Shown: positions 43,741-53,304, counted from the stretch's first letter. The stretch is DNA of 64,000 nt from Bog-159 sp963738375 (GCA_963738375.1 CAVTWL010000005.1:186001-250000), one strand, 5' to 3'. The notes: generated by a model not told the origin, from the letters alone. Numbers and translations are program-made.

Positions 43741-45364
43741 ATGTATCAAGTCATCGCCCGCAAGTACCGGCCGCAGTCGTTTGCCAGCGTGGTCAACCAG
43801 GAGCACGTCAAAACCACCCTGGAAAATGCCATCGCCCAGAATCGCATCGCCCACGGCTACATCTTTTCCGGTCAGCGCGGCACCGGCAAAACCACCGTCG
43901 CGCGCATCCTCGCCCGCTGCCTCAACTGCGTCAACGGCCCCACCAACGAGCCTTGCGGCGTCTGCGCCAGTTGCCTGGAAATTGCCGCCGGCGGCTCGCC
44001 CGACGTCATCGAAATCGACGCCGCTTCCAATCGCGGCATCAACGAAATGCGCGAACTGCGCGAAAACGTACGCTACCGGCCCTCCCGCGACCGCTACAAA
44101 GTCTTCATCGTCGACGAAGCCCACCAGATCACCAACGAAGCCTTCAACGCCCTCCTGAAAACCATCGAAGAGCCGCCCGCCTGGGCCGTCTTCATGCTCT
44201 GCACCACCGAATCGCACAAGATCCCCGCAACCATCGCGTCCCGCTGCCAGCAATTCAGTTTTCGCTCGGTCGATTTCGAAGCTCTCGTCGCGCGCATGGC
44301 CTGGATTTGTGAACAGGAAGGCATCGAAGCCGATGCCGAAGCGCTCTCCGTGCTGGCGCAAGCCGGCGAGGGCAGCGTCCGCGATTCGCTCTCGGCCCTC
44401 GATCAGGCCATCGCCTGCTGCGGCGATAAGCTGCAGGCCGCCGAAGTGCGCGCGCTCCTCGGCGCCTTCTCCCTCGATTCGCTGGGACTCGTCAGCCAGG
44501 CCCTCGCCGATAGCACCCCGGCCCGCATGCTTGAAGTGGTCAACGAACTGGAAACCAATGGCCAAAATCTCCAGCACTTCAGCCGCGAACTGGCTCGTTA
44601 TTTCCGCAATCTCCTGGTCGCCAAAATCGCGGGCGCCGAAACCCGCTTGATCGCCGCCTCCGCCGCCGAGCGCGAACGCCTCGCCGAAACAGCCGGTAAA
44701 TTCTCCGAAGAGGATCTCACCCGCTATCTCCAGCTCTCGCTCGATCTTTTCCGCGACCTGCAATTCTCCCTGCAGCCCCGCTTTCACCTGGAACTCGGGC
44801 TGCTCCGCATGGTGCAGGCCGGCCGCCTCGTTTCCATAGAAGAAGCTTTGGCCGGCTTGCAGGGCGGCGCGCCCTGCCCGCCGCCGCCCGTCTTCCCCCT
44901 CCGTCGCGAAGTCCGCCGCGCCCCTTCCGCGGCCCGCGCCGTCTCCCGTCCCTCGAACCGCGCCGGCCCCGCCGCCGCCACCCGTCGCCCAATCGGCCGC
45001 TCCTTCTTCCTGGCGTCAAAAACTGCACGCTACCCTGATGGAACTCGGCATGGAATTCACCGCCGACGCCATCGAACACTCCGAAGTCACCGAAGCCGCG
45101 GGCGAACTGCGCTTCACCACACCCCCCGCATTCAAGATCGCCATGAAGGAGTCCGATATCAACCAGGCCGTGCGGCAGTTGATCGGCAAACCGCTTAAGA
45201 TCAAGGTTACGATTGGAGATGTCGCGGCCCACCAGGATCAGGTCGCGGCCCCAGCCGCCCAGGAAGACGATGTTTCCCGGCGCGCCCTGGCCAATCCCGA
45301 AGTCCGCAACTTTCAGGATCTGTTCGGCGGAGAAGTCCGCACCGTTCGCAACCTAAAGGAGTAG
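43741..45364 (+). CDS. dnaX: DNA polymerase III subunits gamma/tau (one frameshift)
   Basis: Clamp-loader ATPase of the replisome. GQRGTGKTTVARILARCLNC holds the Walker A motif, followed by the zinc-binding Cys cluster (CLNC...CGVCASC), the VDEAHQIT Walker B and the SRC sensor region (ASRCQQFSF). After about residue 375 the reading frame must move by one base, somewhere within 44865-44990, to reach the C-terminal domain (SWRQKLHATLMELGMEFTAD...FQDLFGGEVRTVRNLKE); removing one base gives 540 residues. Programmed frameshifting is known in E. coli dnaX, but there it makes the short form by -1, and no A-rich slippery site is visible here, so an error is more likely. The start ATG is at 43741. Confidence 0.93.
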
Positions 45365-45368
45365 CCAA

Positions 45369-45677
45369 ATGAAAATGCCGGGCAACATGCAAAACATGAT
45401 GAAGCAGGCGCAGCAGATGCAGGAGCGCATGCAGCAGGAAGTCGCTCAGATCCGCGTGGAAGCCTCCGCCGGCGGCGGTATGGTCACGGTCGCCATGGAT
45501 GGACACAAGAACGTGCTCAGCGTCAAGATCGATCCCGAAGTCGCCGGCGACGTCGAAATGCTCCAGGATATGGTCCTCGCCGCCTGCAATGAAGCCGCCA
45601 AAAAGGTCGATCAGGAAAGCCAGCAGAAAATGAGCGGCATCATGGGCGGGCTCGGCCTGCCGCCCGGAATGTTCTAG
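45369..45677 (+). CDS. ybaB: YbaB/EbfC family nucleoid-associated protein
   Basis: A 102-residue DNA-binding dimer-forming protein. The Met/Gln-rich N-terminal helix (NMQNMMKQAQQMQERMQQE) and the ASAGGGMVTVAMDGH strand block are typical. It starts 4 bases after dnaX and ends 3 bases before recR, the conserved dnaX-ybaB-recR order, so it is cotranscribed with DNA replication and repair genes. Confidence 0.95.
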   Translation: MKMPGNMQNMMKQAQQMQERMQQEVAQIRVEASAGGGMVTVAMDGHKNVLSVKIDPEVAGDVEMLQDMVLAACNEAAKKVDQESQQKMSGIMGGLGLPPGMF

Positions 45678-45680
45678 CCC

Positions 45681-46280
45681 ATGCCCGATTTCGCCGAGCC
45701 GTTATCGCGGCTGATTACCGAGTTCAAACGCCTCCCCGGCATCGGTCAGAAGTCCGCCCAACGCCTCGCGTTCCACGTCTTGCGCGCTTCGCGCGAAGAT
45801 GCCGAACACCTTTCCCAGGCGCTCCTCGACGTGAAGGACAAGCTGGGCCTCTGCCGCATCTGCAATAACATCAGCGATGGCGAACTCTGCGTCTTCTGCA
45901 GCGATCCCAACCGCGATCAGAAGGTGCTGTGCGTTATCGAGGAAGCCCCCAACATTCTGGGCATCGAGTCCACCCGCCAGTTCTCCGGCTTGTATCACGT
46001 TCTGCACGGCTCTCTGTCGCCCTTGAAAGGCATCGGACCTGAGCAGCTCAAAATCAAGAGTCTGGTCGAACGCATCGGTACGGGCGCCATCGAAGAAATC
46101 ATCGTAGCTACCAACCCCACCGTCGAAGGCGAAGCTACCGCGGTCTACCTGTCCAAGCTGCTCAAGCCGCTCGGCGTGCGCGTTTCCCGCATCGCCATGG
46201 GCATTCCCGTCGGTAGCGACATCGAATTCGCCGACGAAGTCACCATGTGGAAAGCCATGGAAGGCCGCCGCGAAATGTAA
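45681..46280 (+). CDS. recR: recombination mediator RecR
   Basis: A 199-residue protein of the RecFOR pathway, which loads RecA on single-stranded gaps. A helix-hairpin-helix (LPGIGQKSAQRLAFHVL) is followed by the C4 zinc finger (CRICNNISDGELCVFC), the Toprim domain (VIEEAPNILGIE) and the C-terminal TNPTVEGEATAVYL and RIAMGIPVGSDIEFADE blocks. Full length and in frame. It ends the ffs-dnaX-ybaB-recR block; a gene on the other strand ends 14 bases further on. Confidence 0.97.
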   Translation: MPDFAEPLSRLITEFKRLPGIGQKSAQRLAFHVLRASREDAEHLSQALLDVKDKLGLCRICNNISDGELCVFCSDPNRDQKVLCVIEEAPNILGIESTRQFSGLYHVLHGSLSPLKGIGPEQLKIKSLVERIGTGAIEEIIVATNPTVEGEATAVYLSKLLKPLGVRVSRIAMGIPVGSDIEFADEVTMWKAMEGRREM

Positions 46281-46286
46281 CGTGGC

Positions 46287-46302
46287 GCAAGCTTCAGCTT
46301 GC
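46287..46302. terminator. hairpin terminator shared by converging genes
   Basis: GCAAGCT and AGCTTGC pair perfectly around a 2-base loop. The hairpin covers the last codons and stop (46294-46296) of the minus-strand aminotransferase gene and starts 7 bases after the recR stop, so it may end both transcripts. There is no strong T run on either side. Confidence 0.45.
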
Positions 46303-47496
46303 CGCGTCGGCACTCACACCGGCGCTCTCGTTCTTCCAGCGTGACGAAACCGCCTCGATGCGCGCCACCGCCTCCATCAAATTCTCTAGCGAATTGGCAT
46401 AGCTGAACCGGATATAGCCTTCCCCATACGTCCCGAACGCGCCGCCATTCAATCCCGCTACACCTGCCTCTTGCAGCAGGAAGTCCGCCAGTTCCTTCGA
46501 CGCCATACCCGTACCTTCCACGTTCGCGTAAGCGTAAAATGCCCCGCCTGGCAGCGTGCAGCGAAATCCCGGAATCCGGTTCAGACCCTCGCAGAAAGCG
46601 TCGCGCCGCCGCCGGAATTCCGCGATCATCGCCTCCACCGGCTCCTGCGGTCCGCGCAGCGCTGCAATCCCCGCCCGCTGCGTGAAACTTGCCACGCACG
46701 AAACCGAATTCACCATCAGCTTGTTCACCGCCTCAACCAGCCAGACAGGCATCACCCCGTATCCCATCCGCCATCCCGTCATCGCGAACGTCTTTGAAAA
46801 TCCATCCAGAATGATCGTCTTCTCCAGCATCCCTGGGTACTGCGCGATCGATACCGGCGGCTCATCGTAATAAATCCGCGAATAAATCTCGTCGGAAAGC
46901 ACCATCAGATCCCGCTCCCGCACCAGCTCCGCGATCGCCCGCATGTCTTCCTCGGGAATCACGCCGCCCGTAGGATTCTGCGGCGAATTCAGCACCAGCA
47001 TCTTGGTGCGGTCCGTCAGCCTCTCGCGCAGCAGATTCAAGTCGAATGAAAATCCCCGGCTCTCCACCAGCGGTATCGGCACCGGCGTTGCGCCCAGTGT
47101 GCGAATCATCGATTCGTAAATCGGAAATCCGGGGTTCGGATAAATCGCTTCATCCCCCGCTTCGAGCAGCGCCATCATGGGGAAGAATATCATCGGCTTG
47201 CCGCCCGGCACGATCGTCACATGCTCCGCCCCCACCCGAATCCCGCGCCGCCTAGAAACGTCCTCGGCCACCGCTTCCCGCAGCTCCGGATAACCTTGCG
47301 TCGGCCCGTAGTGTGTCCAGCCCTCGTCGAGCGCGCGCTTGCCCGCTTCCACAATATGCTCCGGCGTGGGAAAATCCGGCTCGCCGATCTCCAGGTGAAT
47401 CACGCTGCGCCCTTGCGCCTCCAGCGCCCGCGCGCGCAACAGCACGTCGAAGGCGCCCTCCACCCCGATGTGACTCATCCGCTCGGCAAGCTTCAT
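46294..47496 (-). CDS. class I/II pyridoxal-phosphate aminotransferase
   Basis: A 400-residue fold-type I aminotransferase. GEPDFPTPEHI opens the family pattern, LNSPQNPTGGV binds the substrate and cofactor, SDEIYSRI holds the cofactor Asp, and the Schiff-base Lys is in FSKTFAMTGWRMGYG. Such enzymes act on aspartate, aromatic or branched amino acids; the substrate is not set by the sequence. The ATG overlaps the stop of the OB-fold gene (ATGA). It is the last gene of a six-gene minus-strand run with carboxylate transporters and a thiolase. Confidence 0.93.
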   Translation of the reverse strand: MKLAERMSHIGVEGAFDVLLRARALEAQGRSVIHLEIGEPDFPTPEHIVEAGKRALDEGWTHYGPTQGYPELREAVAEDVSRRRGIRVGAEHVTIVPGGKPMIFFPMMALLEAGDEAIYPNPGFPIYESMIRTLGATPVPIPLVESRGFSFDLNLLRERLTDRTKMLVLNSPQNPTGGVIPEEDMRAIAELVRERDLMVLSDEIYSRIYYDEPPVSIAQYPGMLEKTIILDGFSKTFAMTGWRMGYGVMPVWLVEAVNKLMVNSVSCVASFTQRAGIAALRGPQEPVEAMIAEFRRRRDAFCEGLNRIPGFRCTLPGGAFYAYANVEGTGMASKELADFLLQEAGVAGLNGGAFGTYGEGYIRFSYANSLENLMEAVARIEAVSSRWKNESAGVSADAAS

Positions 47497-47708
47497 CCGG
47501 CCTTCCTGAAAAACGGGACGCCATCGCGCGTTTCTACTTGCGCTACCCGATCGTCAATGTGTACCCGCTCCCCCAACACCCGCCCCGTCACCCGTCCGCC
47601 GCAATCCAAACTTACGATCGCCGTCTGGTAAGGTACTTCCGCCGCGAAAGCCTCGGCCGCCGAGTAGATCACGGTCTCCGTGTAAATCGTTCCCGTAACG
47701 TCGCTCAT
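47493..47708 (-). CDS. small OB-fold protein, DUF35-like thiolase partner
   Basis: A 71-residue protein whose pattern IVSLDCGGRVTGRVLGERVHIDDRVAQVE resembles the OB-fold half of DUF35 proteins, which bind CoA and accompany thiolases. The usual N-terminal zinc ribbon with its CxxC pairs is missing, so this is a minimal form. Its ATG overlaps the thiolase stop and its own stop overlaps the aminotransferase start. In archaea DUF35 channels acetoacetyl-CoA between thiolase and HMG-CoA synthase; a similar scaffolding role is inferred from position. Confidence 0.7.
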   Translation of the reverse strand: MSDVTGTIYTETVIYSAAEAFAAEVPYQTAIVSLDCGGRVTGRVLGERVHIDDRVAQVETRDGVPFFRKAG

Positions 47709-48865
47709 ACCGTCCCCAATATCGTCACTACGCAAGTCGCGCCCGAACCGCCCAGATTTTGCGCCAGCCCCAGCGAATGCCGCGCCACCTGCCGCTCGCC
47801 CGCTTCGCATCGCATCTGCAGCACCAGGTCGCAAATCTGCGCCACGCCCGTCGCCCCCACCGGGTGTCCCTTCGATTTCAAACCGCCGCTGGTGTTGATC
47901 GGCCGATCCCCCGATCGTGCCGTGTGCCCCGCCAGCGTGTACGGTCCCCCTTGTCCGCGCGGCGCGAATCCCAGGTCCTCGATCGCCACGATCTCAGCGA
48001 TCGTAAAGCAATCGTGCAGTTCCGCCAGTTGAATATCCGCCGGACCCACGCCCGCCATCGCATAAGCCTTTTTCGCAGCGCTCCGCACCGCCGGAAACGT
48101 GGTGATATCTTCTTTCTGGTCCAGTGCCACAAAGTCCGAGGCCTGCGCAATCCCCAGGATGCGCACCGGTTTGTCGGTAAGCTCGCCCGCCCGTTCCGCC
48201 GCCGTCACCAGCACCGCCGCCGCGCCGTCGCTGATCAGCGAACAATCGTACAGATTCAAAGGATCGGCGATCGGCTTGCCCGCCATTGCCTGCTCCATGG
48301 TGATCGCTTTGCGCATCTGCGCGTCCGGATTCAGCGCGCCGTTCGCGTGGTTCTTCACCGCTACTGCCGCCAGGTGTTCGCGCGTCGTGCCGAACTGATG
48401 CATGTGCCGCCGCGCAATCATCGCAAACAACGAAGCGAACGTGGACCCCGCCTTGATTTCTCCCGCGCAGTCGCCCGCGCCGCTCAAAATCTCCGTCACT
48501 TTCGGAGTGGGCTGGTTGGTCATCTTCTCCACCCCCAGCACCAGCACCGTATCGTAGACGCCGCTGGCCACCCCGGTAAACGCATGAAACAACGCCGAGC
48601 CGCTTGAGGCGCAAGCCGCCTCCACGCGCGACGACGGCACCCCCTGTATCCCCAACGCGGTGGAGATGTACGGCGCCAGGTGATTTTGTCCGGTAAACGA
48701 CGGCCCCGCAAAATTACCCAAAAAAAACGCGTCCACTTGCGAAGGCGCGGTGTGCCCGTTCTTCAAGCACTTCTCCCCCGCCTCCACCGCCAGCGAACGT
48801 AAATCGCGGCCAGGAAACGCGCCAAATGGCGTCTTCCCAATCCCGATGACAGCAACAGGTCTCAT
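47705..48865 (-). CDS. thiolase family protein (acetyl-CoA acetyltransferase-like)
   Basis: A 386-residue thiolase-fold enzyme. The nucleophilic Cys is in VEAACASSGSALF near residue 85, and the catalytic His residues are in ELHDCFTIAE and LKSKGHPVGATGVAQ. The absence of the typical biosynthetic CxxG at the C-terminus and the HDCFT block place it near the SCP-2/archaeal-type thiolases, usually paired with a DUF35 protein as here. It probably makes or cleaves a 3-ketoacyl-CoA. It follows the MFS transporter gene by 23 bases. Confidence 0.9.
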   Translation of the reverse strand: MRPVAVIGIGKTPFGAFPGRDLRSLAVEAGEKCLKNGHTAPSQVDAFFLGNFAGPSFTGQNHLAPYISTALGIQGVPSSRVEAACASSGSALFHAFTGVASGVYDTVLVLGVEKMTNQPTPKVTEILSGAGDCAGEIKAGSTFASLFAMIARRHMHQFGTTREHLAAVAVKNHANGALNPDAQMRKAITMEQAMAGKPIADPLNLYDCSLISDGAAAVLVTAAERAGELTDKPVRILGIAQASDFVALDQKEDITTFPAVRSAAKKAYAMAGVGPADIQLAELHDCFTIAEIVAIEDLGFAPRGQGGPYTLAGHTARSGDRPINTSGGLKSKGHPVGATGVAQICDLVLQMRCEAGERQVARHSLGLAQNLGGSGATCVVTILGTV

Positions 48866-48888
48866 AAGATTCAGCCTATCGCTACATT

Positions 48889-50121
48889 CTAACGGACTGG
48901 CGCCAGGCTACGGTCCGTCGGCCGCTTGGCCAACATCTCGCACAACAACGCCACCGCCGCAAGCCCCGCCGCGCTGTAAAACGCCGCCTGGTAGTTGTGA
49001 TATTTGTCGTACAGCACGCCGCCGATACGCGGCCCGATAATCCCCGCGACGCCCCACGCCGTGAACAGCATGCCGTAGTTAATACCCGCATTCTTCGTTC
49101 CCCAGAAATCCGCCGCCGCCGCCCCATTCACCGAAAGCTGCGTGCCGTAGCACCAGTAAACGACAAACACCGCCAGATAAAGCATGCCTGCCTGGCCGCC
49201 CACCGCATACAAAGCAGGCATCGCCACAATCGATATCCCGATCATCGCGCGCAGCACATTGATCCGCCCTAGTTTGTCCGACATCCACCCCGACAGGATG
49301 CGGCCGGATGCATTCCCAAAAGCCCCCACCACCAGCGTCATCGTCGATAGCGCCGCCGCCGCAATCCCCACGCTCTTCGCGAACGGCACCAGTTGGCTGA
49401 TCACCATCAATCCCGCCGAGCACCCCAGAGCGTAAGCCACCCACATCAGGTAAAACGTCGCCGTGCGTAGCGTCTCGCCCGGACTGTACTCGTACGCGCC
49501 CGCGCCCGATTTTGAAACCGCCGCCGGAGTCCATCCCGCGGGCCTGTAACCAGCAGGCGGATTCTTCAGCAGAAACGCCCCCGTCATAGTCATTGCCAGA
49601 AAGATCCCACCCAAAATCTGGAACGTCGCGGGCAGGCCGTACTTTGGAATCAAAACCAATTGCGAGAGCGGCCCGAAAATCGCCGACCCCGCTCCGTAGC
49701 CGCCCACCGCCAAACCGATCGCCAGCCCGCGTTGGTCGGGAAACCATTTCGCCATCACCGGAATCGGCGTCGCGTATCCGAACCCGTTCCCCAACCCCCC
49801 AACCACCCCGAAGCACACGATCAGATACGTCAAACTAGTCGTGTACGAGCAAAGAAAAAATCCCAGGCTCACCAGCAGGCCGCCCGCCAACGAACAGTAG
49901 AACGGTCCGATCTTATCTTGAATCCGCCCCGCCGCCACGAACGTCAGCGCGAATACCATCACCGCAACGGTGAATACCATCGACGTATCCGCCCGCTTCC
50001 ACCCGAACTGTTTTTCGAGCGGAGCCACGAACACGCTCCATCCGTAAAGCGTGCCCAGTGCCAGATTCATCGACAGCCCGCCCACCACCCGCCACCAGCG
50101 GCTTATACCCGTCGTCTCCAT
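48889..50121 (-). CDS. MFS transporter, oxalate:formate antiporter-like (OFA family)
   Basis: A 410-residue permease with 12 predicted helices. The opening GGLSMNLALGTLYGWSVFVAPLEKQFGW and the GGLGNGFGYATPIPVMAKWFPDQRGLAIGLAVGGYG block match the OFA group, which moves oxalate, formate and other monocarboxylates. I chose the ATG at 50121, two bases after the lactate permease stop. Third of three carboxylate transporters in a row. Confidence 0.9.
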   Translation of the reverse strand: METTGISRWWRVVGGLSMNLALGTLYGWSVFVAPLEKQFGWKRADTSMVFTVAVMVFALTFVAAGRIQDKIGPFYCSLAGGLLVSLGFFLCSYTTSLTYLIVCFGVVGGLGNGFGYATPIPVMAKWFPDQRGLAIGLAVGGYGAGSAIFGPLSQLVLIPKYGLPATFQILGGIFLAMTMTGAFLLKNPPAGYRPAGWTPAAVSKSGAGAYEYSPGETLRTATFYLMWVAYALGCSAGLMVISQLVPFAKSVGIAAAALSTMTLVVGAFGNASGRILSGWMSDKLGRINVLRAMIGISIVAMPALYAVGGQAGMLYLAVFVVYWCYGTQLSVNGAAAADFWGTKNAGINYGMLFTAWGVAGIIGPRIGGVLYDKYHNYQAAFYSAAGLAAVALLCEMLAKRPTDRSLAPVR

Positions 50122-50123
50122 CC

Positions 50124-51785
50124 TCACCCTCCCTGCGGCGTCCCCGCGATCATCCACGGAAATACGTAAGCCATCAGCAAAACCACCAGCCCTACCAGGC
50201 ACGCCAGCGCCAGGCTATGCAGGAACACATACCGCAAAATGCTGCCCTCGTTGCCTTGCTGCCCCGTCGCCACGCCCGCCACCACGATGCTCTGCGCATC
50301 GATCATTTTGCCCATCACCCCCCCCGCGCTGTTGGCCGCCGCCGCCAGCACCGGAGAAACGCCCACCTGCCGCGCCGTGATCTGCTGCAAGCCGCCAAAC
50401 AGTACGTTCGACGACGTATCGCTGCCCGTCAAAGCCACGCCCAGCCATCCCAGCAGCGGTGAGAAAAACGGAAACAGCACGCCGCTGCTCGCGAACGCCA
50501 ATCCCATCGTTGCGTCCAGCCCCGCATACCGCGTCGAAAAACCGAGCGCCATCATCGCCGCGATGGTCACCAGCGATTTCCGCACGCGCATCAACGTACC
50601 TGCGAAAATCCGCAACAACTGCATGGGCTTGAATCCCAGCAGCAGCCCGCTCATCGCCCCCACCAGTACCAGAACGGTGCCCGTCGCCGATGCCCAGTTG
50701 AATACGAAGATCGCCGGCTCCGCCGCGGCCTTCGCCACGACCGGCGGCGTGCGCGTCACCGCTCTATGCAACACCGGCACGGTAATGTTCACCAGCGTAT
50801 GCCCGTTCAAGAACATCTTCACCGGCGTCAGTCCCCACACGAAAACGAAAACGGAAAGCAGTATCCACGGCATCCACGCTTTCATCTGCCGCCTCCCCGC
50901 ATGCATCCTCCGCCCCGCATGCTCGCGCGCCCGCGCCCCGGCATCTTCATGCTCGAACGACCACACCGTCGCCGGCTGCCAGAACTTCAGCAGCAGAATG
51001 AGCGCCACCATCGAAACCAGCGACGCTCCAATGGCCGCCAGCGACGGCCCGATGTAGTTGCTGATCGCGAACTGCGTCGCGCCGAAACTCACCCCCACTG
51101 TCAGGCAGGCCGGCCACACTTCTGCCATTCGTTTCCGCCCGCACATCGCCCAAACCACCCAGAACGGCACCACGACGCAGAACAACACCAGTATCCGCCC
51201 CGCCATCGCGCTCAACAAATCCAAAGGCAGACCCGTAACCGTCGCCAGCGTAATCACCGGAATGCCCAGCGCCCCGAATGCCACCGGCGCCGTGTTCGCT
51301 ATCAGCGCCAGCCCGGCAGCCGCCAGCGGCCGGAATCCCAGCCCGATCAACATCGCCGCTGAAATAGCCACCGGCGTTCCAAAACCCGCCGCGCCTTCGA
51401 TAAAAGCGCCGAAACAAAATGCGATCAGCAGCACCTGTACCCGCCGGTCGCTGCCCACCCCCGCGATGGTGTCCTTCACGATCTCGAAATCCCCCGACTT
51501 TACCGTCACGTCGTAAACGAAGATCGCGCCTAGCACGATCCACCCGATCGGAAACAGACCGTACGCCGCTCCCATCAGCGCCGCCGATCCCGCTAATTGC
51601 ACCGGCATTCCAAACACAAAAACCGCCACGCCCAGTGCCGCCGCCAGCCCCGCTAGTGCCGCCCAGTGGGCCTTCGCATGTCCGAACGCCAGCAGCCCCA
51701 GCAAGACCACGACCGGAATCGCCGCGACCAGCGCCGAAAGCGCCAGGCTACCCGCGACGGGATTGTAAATCTGTGTCCAACTCAT
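50124..51785 (-). CDS. lctP: L-lactate permease (LctP family)
   Basis: A 553-residue transporter with about 13-14 membrane helices. It begins MSWTQIYNPVAGSLALSALVAAIP, typical for LctP, and has the conserved GAFIEGAAGFGTPVAI and NTAPVAFGALGIPV blocks. The family imports lactate and glycolate with protons. Its 5' end overlaps the dctA-like gene by 38 bases, so the two are translationally linked. No lactate dehydrogenase gene is near. Confidence 0.93.
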   Translation of the reverse strand: MSWTQIYNPVAGSLALSALVAAIPVVVLLGLLAFGHAKAHWAALAGLAAALGVAVFVFGMPVQLAGSAALMGAAYGLFPIGWIVLGAIFVYDVTVKSGDFEIVKDTIAGVGSDRRVQVLLIAFCFGAFIEGAAGFGTPVAISAAMLIGLGFRPLAAAGLALIANTAPVAFGALGIPVITLATVTGLPLDLLSAMAGRILVLFCVVVPFWVVWAMCGRKRMAEVWPACLTVGVSFGATQFAISNYIGPSLAAIGASLVSMVALILLLKFWQPATVWSFEHEDAGARAREHAGRRMHAGRRQMKAWMPWILLSVFVFVWGLTPVKMFLNGHTLVNITVPVLHRAVTRTPPVVAKAAAEPAIFVFNWASATGTVLVLVGAMSGLLLGFKPMQLLRIFAGTLMRVRKSLVTIAAMMALGFSTRYAGLDATMGLAFASSGVLFPFFSPLLGWLGVALTGSDTSSNVLFGGLQQITARQVGVSPVLAAAANSAGGVMGKMIDAQSIVVAGVATGQQGNEGSILRYVFLHSLALACLVGLVVLLMAYVFPWMIAGTPQGG

Positions 51786-53064
51786 CGCATCTTTCCCCGT
51801 TCAACACCCGATCCATGCGCGCCCCATCCAACTCCCCCTCCCACTTCGCCACCACAATCGTCGCCACCCCGTTCCCCACCAGGTTCGTCAGCGCTCGCAT
51901 CTCCGACATAAACCGGTCGACCCCCAACAGCAGCGTCAACCCCGCCACCGGCACCGTCCCCACCGCCTGCAGCGTCGCCGCCAGCGTAATAAATCCCCCC
52001 CCAGTCACCGCCGCCGCGCCCTTCGAACTCAGCATCAGCACCAGCAGCAGAAACGCTTCCTGCCCCCCGCTCAAATGCGTATTGGTCGCCTGCGCCACGA
52101 AAAGCGCCGCAATCGTCAAATAAATCGACGTGCCATCCAGATTGAACGAATAACCCGACGGAATCACCAGCCCTACCACCGGCTTCGAACACCCCAGTGC
52201 CTCCATCTTCACCATCATCCGCGGCAGCACCGATTCCGACGACGAAGTCCCCAGTACAATCAACAGTTCTTCCTTGATGTACTTGATGAATCTCCAAATG
52301 CTGAAGCCGTGCGCCATCGCGATCCCTCCCAGCACGATCGCCACGAACAAGACGCTCGTAATGTAAACACAAGCCATCAGCTTCGCCAGCGGCACCAGCG
52401 TCTTCAATCCGTAATGACCCACAGTGAAAGCCATCGCCCCGAACGCCCCGATCGGCGCCGCCTGCATGATCAGCCCGATCACCCCGAACATCAGGTGCGC
52501 CAGCTTGTCGCAGCCCGCGATGATGCTTTTCCCCTGCCCCATCCCCGCCAGCGCCAGCCCTACCAGAATCGCCAGCAGCAGTACCTGCAGGATGTCACCG
52601 TCCGCGAACGCCCCCATAAACGACTTCGGAATGATGTTCATCGCGAAGTCCACCGGGCTCAAGTGCTGCCCCTGCGCCGCGTAGCCTTGGATCGCCTTGG
52701 CGTCCAGTTTGCTCGCGTCCACATTCATGCCAGCGCCCGGCTGCACCACGTTCACCACCAGCAGTCCGATCAGCAGCGCCAGTGAAGTCACCACCTCGAA
52801 ATACAACAGTGCCTTCACCCCCACCCGCCCCAGCTTCCGCATGTCCCCGATGCTTGCGATCCCCACCACCACCGTGAAAAAGATGATCGGTCCGATCATC
52901 ATGCGGATCAGTTTAATGAAGCCCGTTCCCAGTGGCTCCATCTTCCCGGCCGTTGCGGGAGCCGCGGCGCCCAACAAAATGCCCAGCAGGATCCCCACAA
53001 CCACGCGGAAATACAAGGTGCGGTAAAACTTCCCGGAAGTGGTTTTCCTTGTCATCGGTGGCAT
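51748..53064 (-). CDS. dctA: dicarboxylate/amino acid:cation symporter (DctA-like)
   Basis: A 438-residue member of the DAACS family, which imports C4-dicarboxylates or acidic amino acids with sodium or protons. The serine-rich motif GTSSSESVLPRM, the PSGYSFNLDGTSIYLTIAALF block and GVDRFMSEMRALTNLVGNG are all in place. Length is normal. First gene of the minus-strand operon that continues with lctP, the OFA transporter, thiolase, OB-fold protein and aminotransferase; together these suggest uptake and use of organic acids. Confidence 0.93.
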   Translation of the reverse strand: MPPMTRKTTSGKFYRTLYFRVVVGILLGILLGAAAPATAGKMEPLGTGFIKLIRMMIGPIIFFTVVVGIASIGDMRKLGRVGVKALLYFEVVTSLALLIGLLVVNVVQPGAGMNVDASKLDAKAIQGYAAQGQHLSPVDFAMNIIPKSFMGAFADGDILQVLLLAILVGLALAGMGQGKSIIAGCDKLAHLMFGVIGLIMQAAPIGAFGAMAFTVGHYGLKTLVPLAKLMACVYITSVLFVAIVLGGIAMAHGFSIWRFIKYIKEELLIVLGTSSSESVLPRMMVKMEALGCSKPVVGLVIPSGYSFNLDGTSIYLTIAALFVAQATNTHLSGGQEAFLLLVLMLSSKGAAAVTGGGFITLAATLQAVGTVPVAGLTLLLGVDRFMSEMRALTNLVGNGVATIVVAKWEGELDGARMDRVLNGERCDELDTDLQSRRG

Positions 53065-53304
53065 CGCGAACTCTTTCCTTAGGCGCCCAAACCCCTCTCA
53101 CGATCGCTGAAGCTACTAATAATATCCACACTTCCCATCCTCGCGTCGGCAGCCTGCGGCCAAATCTAACCGGCCGCCCGCCATTGGCGCACTCTGCGCC
53201 AAATGCCCGAAAGCCGAAAATCCCTCCATGCCCGACGCCCAGCTTCAGCCCCGCCTCGCCTAACCCATACCCCCGCCTGCCCGTCATACTAAACTAAAGA
53301 AACC
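53065..53304. other. divergent promoter region between dctA and the acyl-synthetase cassette
   Basis: About 240 bases between two divergent starts. On the minus strand a TATTAT near 53114-53119 could serve dctA. On the plus strand TAAACT at 53290-53295 lies 9 bases before the GTG of the cassette's first gene. No gene or repeat is visible. Confidence 0.4.
53290..53295 (+). promoter_or_regulatory. candidate -10 element of the LuxE/ALDH/GT/ABC cassette
   Basis: TAAACT ends 9 bases before the GTG at 53305, the same hexamer and nearly the same spacing as before the polysaccharide export gene at 34396. No -35 or ribosome site is evident, which fits a leaderless start. Weak evidence alone. Confidence 0.3.
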
